This document shows positions 44,795 to 51,362 of a stretch of DNA of 64,000 nt, in pieces. The first letter of the stretch is position 1. Each line of letters begins with the position of its first letter. The stretch is from Bryobacterales bacterium (GTDB taxonomy: Bacteria > Acidobacteriota > Terriglobia > Bryobacterales > Bryobacteraceae), in NCBI GenBank assembly GCA_016789745.1, contig JAEUQF010000319.1:20197-84196 (forward strand), in the 5' to 3' direction. The notes beneath the pieces are model-generated. The model had not been told where the DNA came from, did no database searches, and saw nothing but the letters and a program-made list of their open reading frames with translations. The position numbers were made by a program, and so were the translations under genes.

Positions 44795-45678
44795 TGCATT
44801 ACCGGCAATTGCAGCACGAAGGTGCTGCCGGTGCCAGGCCCCTCACTTTCCGCCCAGACACGGCCACCGTGGCGTTTGGCGACGGATTTGACGATGAAAA
44901 GACCGAGGCCGGTGCCCTTAACCTTGGTCGCCAGCGGCCCGGGCACACGATAGAAGCGTTTGAAGATCTGCTTCAACTCCGGTTTCGGGATACCAACACC
45001 GGAATCCGAGACGCGAATGGCGACCTTGCCATCCGGCACGGGCGCCGCACTGACGCGGACGCGCACCGGCGGCTTGGAGTATTTCACGGCATTATCCAGC
45101 AGGTTCAGCACAGCCGCCTCGAGTTCTTCACTGTCCCCCAACACGTCGATGGATTCGGCCTGGTCAAACGCCAGCGACTCCGGATTCAAATGATGCAGGC
45201 TGCGAGTGCGCTGCACGCAGCCGTCGATGAGTACGCCCAGATCGACACGGGCCAGATTCAGGCGGCGGGCGCCCATGCGCCCCGTACGCAGGATCTGTTC
45301 GATGGTGGATAGCAGCCGGTCGCTATCCTGCAGCATGATGCGGTAAAACTCCTGCCGCTTGTCGTCGTCGACCGGCCGTTTCTGGAGCGTTTCCAGATAG
45401 AGGCGGATGGAAGCCACCGGCGTTTTCAGTTCATGAGTGACGGCATTGATGAAGGCGTCCTGCTGTTCATTGCGGCGAATCTCACGCACCAGGAACGTCG
45501 TGTTCAGAACGACGCCGGCAATCAGAACGGCCAACAGGATCACGCCCAGGAACAACAGCACGCCGGTACGCCAGTTGAGCAGCACCCAACCAACGTAGAG
45601 CAGCACGCAGATGGCAATGAGCCCCGCGCCCAGTGCGATGAAGAAGGCAATGGATTTCTGCCGTCCGGCAACGACCAC
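44791..45678 (-). CDS. Membrane sensor histidine kinase
   Basis: A 295-residue kinase with two N-terminal helices (about 9-30 and 38-58) and almost no periplasmic loop, so it probably senses membrane or cytoplasmic cues. The H box is FINAVTHELKTPVASIRLYL with the phosphorylated His. N box NAVKYSK, D/G1 box DSGVGIP and G2 box GTGLGLFIVK are intact. The GTG start at 45678 sits six bases after GATAAT, predicting a leaderless mRNA. Partner of the overlapping OmpR-type regulator. Confidence 0.9.
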   Translation of the reverse strand: MVVAGRQKSIAFFIALGAGLIAICVLLYVGWVLLNWRTGVLLFLGVILLAVLIAGVVLNTTFLVREIRRNEQQDAFINAVTHELKTPVASIRLYLETLQKRPVDDDKRQEFYRIMLQDSDRLLSTIEQILRTGRMGARRLNLARVDLGVLIDGCVQRTRSLHHLNPESLAFDQAESIDVLGDSEELEAAVLNLLDNAVKYSKPPVRVRVSAAPVPDGKVAIRVSDSGVGIPKPELKQIFKRFYRVPGPLATKVKGTGLGLFIVKSVAKRHGGRVWAESEGPGTGSTFVLQLPVMQ

Positions 45679-45684
45679 ACCGCT

Positions 45685-45690
45685 ATTATC
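45685..45690 (-). promoter_or_regulatory. -10 element predicting leaderless histidine-kinase mRNA
   Basis: Minus-strand GATAAT, six bases, then the GTG start. The same bases read TATTAT on the plus strand (45684-45689), which may serve the divergent pseudouridine synthase gene; that gene has a GGGGAGAG site just before its ATG and so a short leader. Confidence 0.45.
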
Positions 45691-45707
45691 GTCGACACTG
45701 GGGAGAG

Positions 45708-46427
45708 ATGCCGCAGACAGATTGGGGCTGGCTGATCACCGAAGAGGAGTTGCGGACATGGATTCTGTTCGAAGATGACACCCTGTTAGTGGTGAACAAG
45801 CCGGGGCTGGTGGTGTGCCATCCCTCCAAGCAGGGTCCGTGGTCCAGCCTGGTGGGCGCCTGCCGCGAGTACCTGGGCGTGGCCCGGTTGCACATGCCGT
45901 CACGGCTCGACAGGGAAACCAGCGGCGTGGTGGTGCTGGCCAAGAATGCCGAGTTGGGTTCGCGGCTGCAGCGGGCCATCGAGCACCGGCAGGTAGAGAA
46001 GGTTTATCACGGGTTGCTGTGTGGGAGGCTGGAACAGGAGGTCATCGTCGATCAGCCAATCGGGAAGGCGGAAGACTCGGCGGTGGTGATCAAACGCGGC
46101 GTGGCGGCCGGCGGCCAGGAAGCCTCCACCGTCTTCACGCCGCTGGAGTATCGGAATGGGCTGACGCTGGCGCGTATCGCCCCGCGTACCGGACGGCTGC
46201 ACCAGATCCGGGTGCACGCGGCGTGGCTAGGCATGCCCATCGCCGGTGACAAGATTTACGGGCCGGACGAGCAGTTGTTCCTCGAGTTCCGCGAGCACGG
46301 CTGGACGCCGCGCCATGCCACGCTGCTGCCGTATCCCAGGCAGGCCCTGCACGCCAGCGAGTGGCGTTGCCCTTCGGTGGGCCTGTCGTTTACGGCTCCC
46401 CTGCCCCGCCAGGAGTGGAACTGGTAG
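45708..46427 (+). CDS. RluA-family RNA pseudouridine synthase
   Basis: A 239-residue pseudouridine synthase with no S4 domain. The catalytic motif SRLDRETSGVVVLAK contains the essential Asp; the usual His before RLD is Ser here. Later motifs EKVYHGLLCG and RTGRLHQIRVHAAWLG match the family. It isomerises uridine in rRNA or tRNA; the site cannot be predicted. It is divergent from the sensor kinase with 29 bases between start codons. Confidence 0.88.
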   Translation: MPQTDWGWLITEEELRTWILFEDDTLLVVNKPGLVVCHPSKQGPWSSLVGACREYLGVARLHMPSRLDRETSGVVVLAKNAELGSRLQRAIEHRQVEKVYHGLLCGRLEQEVIVDQPIGKAEDSAVVIKRGVAAGGQEASTVFTPLEYRNGLTLARIAPRTGRLHQIRVHAAWLGMPIAGDKIYGPDEQLFLEFREHGWTPRHATLLPYPRQALHASEWRCPSVGLSFTAPLPRQEWNW

Positions 46428-46433
46428 ACGTGA

Positions 46434-48545
46434 TCAGTCCTTCTCGAACAGGCTGGCGCGATTGATCCGTTCGCCTTTGAGGAAAACGGCCGAGATCCGC
46501 TCGGTGTTGTTAAGCTGTTCGAGCGGGTTGCCGTCCAGCAGCAGCAGCGTACCTTCGAAGCCTTCGGCGATACGGCCGGTCAGCTTCCCGCGACCCAATA
46601 CATCGGCGGCGCGCAAGGTGGCGGCGGAGAGAATGTCGGGCTTCGGAAGGCCGGCGGCAGCCCACAGTTGCATTTCGCGGTGCACGGCCGGGCCGTGGAT
46701 GAGCACCCCGTTACCGGAGCCGGTGCCGGTAACCAGCGGGACGCCGGCACGATGCGCGCGCCGCAGGGTCTCCTGCGCGGCGGCAAAGTCGCCGGAAGCC
46801 TTGAACTTGCCGGACAGGGTCTGCTTGGTGGAGGCCACCAGTCCTTCCAGGGCCACCTGCTGCACTAGGGACGCATCCAGGGTCTGCAAGGTGTTCGGAT
46901 CGAGCAGCGCCAGCATCGGGCTGTAAGCGACGCCGCGTTTGGCCATCTCGGCCAGCAGGTCGTCGCTGAGTACCGCGGCGTCCATCCCTTCCAGCAAATG
47001 GATGCCGGCCTCGACACCCACGCGCGCCGAGGCCACATCGGTCACGGCCATCGACACACGGATGCCCTGCTTACGGGCTTCCTCGACGATGGCGCGCACA
47101 ATCGCCGGATCCAGCGCGCCGGCAATATGCAGGAATTGAGCGGCGCCGGCCAGTTGCGCCACCTGCGCGCGGGCTTCTTCGGGATTGGTGGGATAGAAGA
47201 AGGTGTCACGCTCGACGAGGCCGCGCGAGTTCTCTGGAAGGAAGCGCAGGAACTCCGTGCCACGCCCGCCCTTGGTTGTGAACAGGCGGCCGGTGATGAT
47301 GAGGTCGGCACCCGATTTCTCACCGTGTTCGATACGGGTGCGCGCCGTAACCAGCACCGACTGCGCGTCGGAAACGCTGCGGACGGCCGTCACGCCGCTG
47401 TAGAGGTAGGCGGCGAGACCGCGCAGGGTCCAATCCACGGGTTCAAAGCCGTCCCAGTTCTGGCGAACGCCGCCGGGGAGCAGCAACTGCACCCGCACGT
47501 CCTGGAACCCGGGCAGCAGGGTCTTGCCGCTGGCTTCCAGCGTCTCGACGGCGGGGTCTTCCGCCGGGACTGACGCATAGACTTTAACGATCCTGCCGTT
47601 ACGCAGGAGCACCCCGCCGGCCTCAATCACCTTGCCGTCGCCGATTAGGATGCGAGGGCCGCGGATCAGCACCGGGCGGTTGCGGCGCATGTCGCGCATC
47701 AACAGCAGGGACTTGCTGAGGTTCTCCTCCGACCGCGACTGCATGACACCCAGAATCAGAAACGGCAGCAGCACGGCGGCTAAAGACAGCTTCGCGCCGC
47801 GGCCGAGTTTTTCTTCCTTCTCCCAGCGAAACAGGCGAACGCCCAGGAACGTCGCCACCGCCACCGTAACCAGCATCGCGACGAGTGACTTTGCATTGGC
47901 AGCGAGATCTTCCCCGCGCACCAGGATGCCCTGCAGCCCGGTGTAGAGGTACGGTGTCGGCAGAAACTGGGCGGCGATCTGCAGCCACTTCGGCATCGAA
48001 CTAACCGGGAACGTAGCGCCGCTCAGGAAGAGCATCGGCAGGTAGAGCAGTTGAATGATGATCTGGCTCTCCTGCATGGAATTGGCGACGGCGCCGATGA
48101 TCAGGCCGATGGAGCGGAACGCAAGCACGCCTAGCGAGAGCAGGACGAAGAGCGAAATCCAACGCTCCGGCCAGGGCATGCCGTAGTACAACGTGGCAAT
48201 GCCAAGAATCAGCGCGGCGCCGGGCAGGTAGGAAATCAGGCCCGTCACCAGGCTCGATACCAGAATAGGCAACGGGGTGATGGGGGCCACCTTGAAGCGC
48301 CGCAGGATGTTCTGCTCGCGCTCGACGACGGCGCGCATCCCCGCGCCGAAAAAGCCACTGCCCAGCACGCCGAGGATCAGCACCATCGCGATGACTTGCG
48401 AGAGGGCGCCGCCGCGCGACGCCCCGAAGCTTTGCGCGAAGACTACGAAGAACAGCAGCGGCAGCAGGTAGTTGAAAAACAGGACCACGCGGTCTCGCAT
48501 GACCAGCTTCAACGTGGTGCGGATGTAGGTGAGATAGGTTCGCAT
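46434..48545 (-). CDS. ABC-2 exporter permease fused to a degenerate amidohydrolase domain
   Basis: A 703-residue fusion. Residues 1-240 are an ABC-2 permease with six helices (VVEREQNILRRFKVAPITPL is a typical coupling segment). A Lys/Arg-rich loop and a seventh helix (about 253-269) follow. Residues about 291-700 match an imidazolonepropionase-like amidohydrolase: IRGPRILIGDGKVIEAG, TLLPGFQDV, then TLRAADVLGRGKLTGRIAEG. The metal HxH after PGFQD is RVQ, and the usual late Asp is replaced (GTGSGN), so the domain is probably not a metal hydrolase. The topology places it outside the cytoplasm. The frame is continuous with no sign of a frameshift. It follows the ATPase gene by three bases. Confidence 0.82.
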   Translation of the reverse strand: MRTYLTYIRTTLKLVMRDRVVLFFNYLLPLLFFVVFAQSFGASRGGALSQVIAMVLILGVLGSGFFGAGMRAVVEREQNILRRFKVAPITPLPILVSSLVTGLISYLPGAALILGIATLYYGMPWPERWISLFVLLSLGVLAFRSIGLIIGAVANSMQESQIIIQLLYLPMLFLSGATFPVSSMPKWLQIAAQFLPTPYLYTGLQGILVRGEDLAANAKSLVAMLVTVAVATFLGVRLFRWEKEEKLGRGAKLSLAAVLLPFLILGVMQSRSEENLSKSLLLMRDMRRNRPVLIRGPRILIGDGKVIEAGGVLLRNGRIVKVYASVPAEDPAVETLEASGKTLLPGFQDVRVQLLLPGGVRQNWDGFEPVDWTLRGLAAYLYSGVTAVRSVSDAQSVLVTARTRIEHGEKSGADLIITGRLFTTKGGRGTEFLRFLPENSRGLVERDTFFYPTNPEEARAQVAQLAGAAQFLHIAGALDPAIVRAIVEEARKQGIRVSMAVTDVASARVGVEAGIHLLEGMDAAVLSDDLLAEMAKRGVAYSPMLALLDPNTLQTLDASLVQQVALEGLVASTKQTLSGKFKASGDFAAAQETLRRAHRAGVPLVTGTGSGNGVLIHGPAVHREMQLWAAAGLPKPDILSAATLRAADVLGRGKLTGRIAEGFEGTLLLLDGNPLEQLNNTERISAVFLKGERINRASLFEKD

Positions 48546-48548
48546 CGG

Positions 48549-49469
48549 TCAGTCGCGCAGTTCTTTGCCGGTCAATTCGATGAAGGCGTCTTCCAGGGTG
48601 GGCCGCTTGAGGTGAATGTCGTGCAGTTCCAGGCCGCCGCTGTCCACCCACTTGACAATGTCCACCAGCGTGCGAGCGGGCTTGCCGGAGTGGGCGATCA
48701 ATTGGCGCCGGTCGTCGGAAACCAGGATGCGTTCCGCTTCGGCGAAAGCGGGCAGTTCGGCGGGCAGAGGCGCCTCGGTATGCACCTCGATACGCGAGCT
48801 GCCGAGCGTTTTCTGTTGGATCTCGCGTGGCGTACCGATGGCGACGATGCGGCCCTCGTCGACAATGGCCACCCGATCGCACAGGCGTTCGGCCTCTTCA
48901 ATGTAGTGGGTGGTGAGCAGGATGGTGCGTCGGGCCCGCTTCATCTCTTCGATCAGGCCGTGGATCTCCAGGCGCACCTGCGGATCCAGGCCGGTGGTGG
49001 GCTCGTCCAGAAAGATGAGTTCGGGCTCATTGACCATTGCCAGGGCAATGGCCAGCCGCTGTTTCTGGCCGCCGGAGAGCGTGCCGTAGTAGGCACGGCG
49101 TTTTTCGGTGAGTTGCAGGCGTTCGAGCAGTTGCTTGAGGTTGGTGTTCTTCTGGTAGAAGGCCGCGAACAACTCCACGGCCTCTTCCACGGTAATCTTC
49201 TCCGGCAGGTTAGTGGCCTGCAGAGAGACGCCGATCCGCTCCTTGATCTGGCGGCTCTGCTTGTCCGGATCCAGCCCCAGCACCGCGACATCGCCGGAGC
49301 TGCGCGGGCGAAGGCCTTCCAGGATCTCGACAGTCGTCGTCTTGCCGGCGCCGTTGGGCCCCAGCAGACCGAACACCTCGCCGGCCTGCACTTCGAAATC
49401 GATGCCGCGCACGGCCTCCAGCGTGCCGTAGCTCTTACGGAGGCCGCGGACTTCAATCGCGTTGGGCAA
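48549..49469 (-). CDS. ABC transporter ATP-binding protein
   Basis: A 306-residue ABC-2-type ATPase (DrrA/CcmA-like). Walker A is GPNGAGKTT, the signature LSGGQKQR, Walker B LIFLDEPTTGLD, and the H-loop TTHY. A C-terminal extension (about 220-306) is typical of drug or lipid exporter ATPases. The TTG at 49469 follows the PfpI stop by one base and fits the family N-terminus (AIEVRGLRKSYG). It powers the permease fusion encoded downstream. Substrate unknown. Confidence 0.9.
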   Translation of the reverse strand: MPNAIEVRGLRKSYGTLEAVRGIDFEVQAGEVFGLLGPNGAGKTTTVEILEGLRPRSSGDVAVLGLDPDKQSRQIKERIGVSLQATNLPEKITVEEAVELFAAFYQKNTNLKQLLERLQLTEKRRAYYGTLSGGQKQRLAIALAMVNEPELIFLDEPTTGLDPQVRLEIHGLIEEMKRARRTILLTTHYIEEAERLCDRVAIVDEGRIVAIGTPREIQQKTLGSSRIEVHTEAPLPAELPAFAEAERILVSDDRRQLIAHSGKPARTLVDIVKWVDSGGLELHDIHLKRPTLEDAFIELTGKELRD

Positions 49470-49470
49470 G

Positions 49471-50010
49471 TTAGACCGCCACCGCCACACCCTGCACCAC
49501 GGCGATACACGCACGCATGAAGGCAGGCAGATCGGCGGGCGTACGGGAGGTGACCAGGTTGCCGTCCACCACCACCTCTTCGTCCACCCATTCGGCGCCG
49601 GCGTTGATCACATCGTCCTTGATGGCGAAAAAGCTGGTGGCTTTGCGCCCGCGCAGCATGCCATTTGCCGAACACAGTACCCACGGCGCATGGCAGATCG
49701 CCGCCACCAGTTTGCCCTGGCTGTTGCAATCAGCGACGAACTGGTTGGCCTTGGCGTAGCGCCGCATGTGATCCGGAGCGTAGCCGCCGGGTACGATGAC
49801 GCCGTCGAAATCGGAGGCGCTAACCTCGTCATAGGATTTCTGGGAAGTGGCCGGGTAGCCCAGTTTGCTGGTATAGGTCTGGCCCGCTTTGGCCCCGACG
49901 AGGACCACCTCAGCTCCGGCTTCCTGCAAGCGGTAGAGCGGGTACCAGAGCTCCATCTCCTGGTACACGTTGTCGACAAAGATTGCGATGCGTTTGCCTT
50001 TGAGTTCCAT
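49471..50010 (-). CDS. DJ-1/PfpI family protein
   Basis: A 179-residue class I glutamine-amidotransferase-like protein. The nucleophile is in AAICHAPWVL (Cys followed by His), the upstream acid is in ELWYPLYRLQEAG, and IVPGGYAPDHMRR matches PfpI proteases/deglycases. The ATG at 50010 has GGGGGA just upstream; another ATG lies four codons earlier at 50022. It precedes the ABC exporter genes, which may be coincidental or may hint at stress-related export. Confidence 0.87.
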   Translation of the reverse strand: MELKGKRIAIFVDNVYQEMELWYPLYRLQEAGAEVVLVGAKAGQTYTSKLGYPATSQKSYDEVSASDFDGVIVPGGYAPDHMRRYAKANQFVADCNSQGKLVAAICHAPWVLCSANGMLRGRKATSFFAIKDDVINAGAEWVDEEVVVDGNLVTSRTPADLPAFMRACIAVVQGVAVAV

Positions 50011-50061
50011 GCTATCCCCCATTCTACTTGGGGGAGGCGCCGCTGCCGCCGCAAGCTCCGG

Positions 50062-50391
50062 CTATTTCTGGGTTTCCGGCGCCGGAGAAGCGGCAGGTTC
50101 TTCGTCCGTGTCATCGGGATGAATGAACGAGGTCTCGCCTTTCCGCAGCTTCTTCAAGCGTTTACGGATCTCAAGTTCCTGTTCCGATGTGCTTTGCTGC
50201 AGACGGTGAATCCGCTCCGAGCGCGCCTGCACCTCGGCGGCGAGTTTCGCGTTCTCGAACTGGAGTTCGCGCACCTCCTGCCACTTATGTTGAAGAGCCG
50301 CGAAGCCTTGCGGTCCCCGTAAGGCTGCGTAGATGTAGGAACTGGACAGCACCACCACCACAGCCACGCCTATTTTCGTTGTCACTTGCAT
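50062..50391 (-). CDS. FtsB/DivIC-like septum formation initiator protein
   Basis: A 109-residue bitopic protein with an N-terminal helix (about 7-24), a coiled coil (LQFENAKLAAEVQARSERIH) and a KLRKGETSF motif that corresponds to the FtsB region after the coiled coil. In that family this module joins FtsL and FtsQ at the divisome. The C-terminal tail is acidic and Pro-rich. First gene before PfpI on this strand, divergent from cutA. Confidence 0.72.
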   Translation of the reverse strand: MQVTTKIGVAVVVVLSSSYIYAALRGPQGFAALQHKWQEVRELQFENAKLAAEVQARSERIHRLQQSTSEQELEIRKRLKKLRKGETSFIHPDDTDEEPAASPAPETQK

Positions 50392-50466
50392 CGTTACCGC
50401 ACCACAAGTATTTCCTTATGTTGTACCCCGAAATGTGTACAGTTGGCTAGACTTTTCTTGAGACCA

Positions 50467-50811
50467 ATGATCCACACATCGGAGTTCCGGGTTGTTCTTT
50501 GTACCTGCGGGTCGGCCGCGGAGGCCTCCGCAGTCGCGCGCGGACTGGTGGAGCGGGAGTTTGCGGCCTGCGTGAATATTGTTCCCGCGGTGCGCAGCGT
50601 GTACCGATGGCAAGGCGCGGTAGAAGAGGCCGACGAGCATCTGCTGCTGATCAAAACGCGGGCAGATCTGTTAGCCGCGGTGGAAGCAACCATCCGCGAG
50701 TTACACAACTACGAAGTTCCGGAAGTACTGGTGTTGGAAGTAATGGGCGGAAGTAACGATTATCTCGGTTGGCTGGCCGCCAATTTACAAGTACAATCTT
50801 CTACACCTTGA
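50467..50811 (+). CDS. cutA: CutA1-like divalent-cation tolerance protein
   Basis: A 114-residue trimeric ferredoxin-like protein. ACVNIVPAVRSVYRWQG near residues 36-52, the EEADEHLLLIKTR strand and NYEVPEVLVLEV match CutA closely. The role is ill-defined beyond metal binding and tolerance. The ATG at 50467 gives the standard N-terminus. Its TGA overlaps the TTG of the sigma factor gene (TTGA), an unexpected operon partner. Confidence 0.9.
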   Translation: MIHTSEFRVVLCTCGSAAEASAVARGLVEREFAACVNIVPAVRSVYRWQGAVEEADEHLLLIKTRADLLAAVEATIRELHNYEVPEVLVLEVMGGSNDYLGWLAANLQVQSSTP

Positions 50812-51362
50812 AATCTGTTGAGTCCCTCCTGCGTGCCTTTTCAAACGGAGACCGGCAGGCCGCCAATGAGTTCATACCGCTGGTGTATGACGAACTGCGG
50901 CGGATTGCCCGATTGCGCCGCGCCAACATGAACGCATGGCAGAGTCCGGGCACCACCAGCCTGGTGCATGAACTCTATGTGCATCTGGCCGAGCAGCACG
51001 GCCTGGAGATTCGTGACCGGATGCAGTTCCTGTATTTGGCCTCGGTGGCGATCCGGAACCTGGTGGTCGATCATGCGCGGTATGCGTCGCGGCAGAAGCG
51101 TGGGGGCGCCGGCGTGACAGAACCGCTGGAGGATGCGGCCGGGCCGGATGCGAATGCGGACCGGGTGCTTGCGATAGACGAGTCGCTGAACCGTCTGGCG
51201 GCGGAGGATACCCGGCTCTGCCAGATCGTCGAGTGCCGCTTTTTCGGCGGGCTGACGGTGGAGGAAACCGCGGAGGCGCTGGAGATTTCGGCGTCTTCAG
51301 TAAAGCGCGGCTGGGATACGGCGCGCGCCTGGCTGTACACGCAGCTACGCAGCAGCTTATGA
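50808..51362 (+). CDS. ECF-subfamily RNA polymerase sigma factor
   Basis: A 184-residue sigma factor with region 2 (FIPLVYDELRRIARLRRANM, then LYLASVAIRNLVVDHAR) and region 4 (VECRFFGGLTVEETAEALEI, SSVKRGWDTARAWLY). It belongs to the group common in Acidobacteria and Planctomycetes that lacks an adjacent anti-sigma factor and pairs with Ser/Thr kinases. The TTG at 50808 overlaps the cutA stop; a TACAAT stands ten bases upstream, so an own promoter inside cutA is possible. Its TGA overlaps the kinase ATG. Confidence 0.88.
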   Translation: MKSVESLLRAFSNGDRQAANEFIPLVYDELRRIARLRRANMNAWQSPGTTSLVHELYVHLAEQHGLEIRDRMQFLYLASVAIRNLVVDHARYASRQKRGGAGVTEPLEDAAGPDANADRVLAIDESLNRLAAEDTRLCQIVECRFFGGLTVEETAEALEISASSVKRGWDTARAWLYTQLRSSL

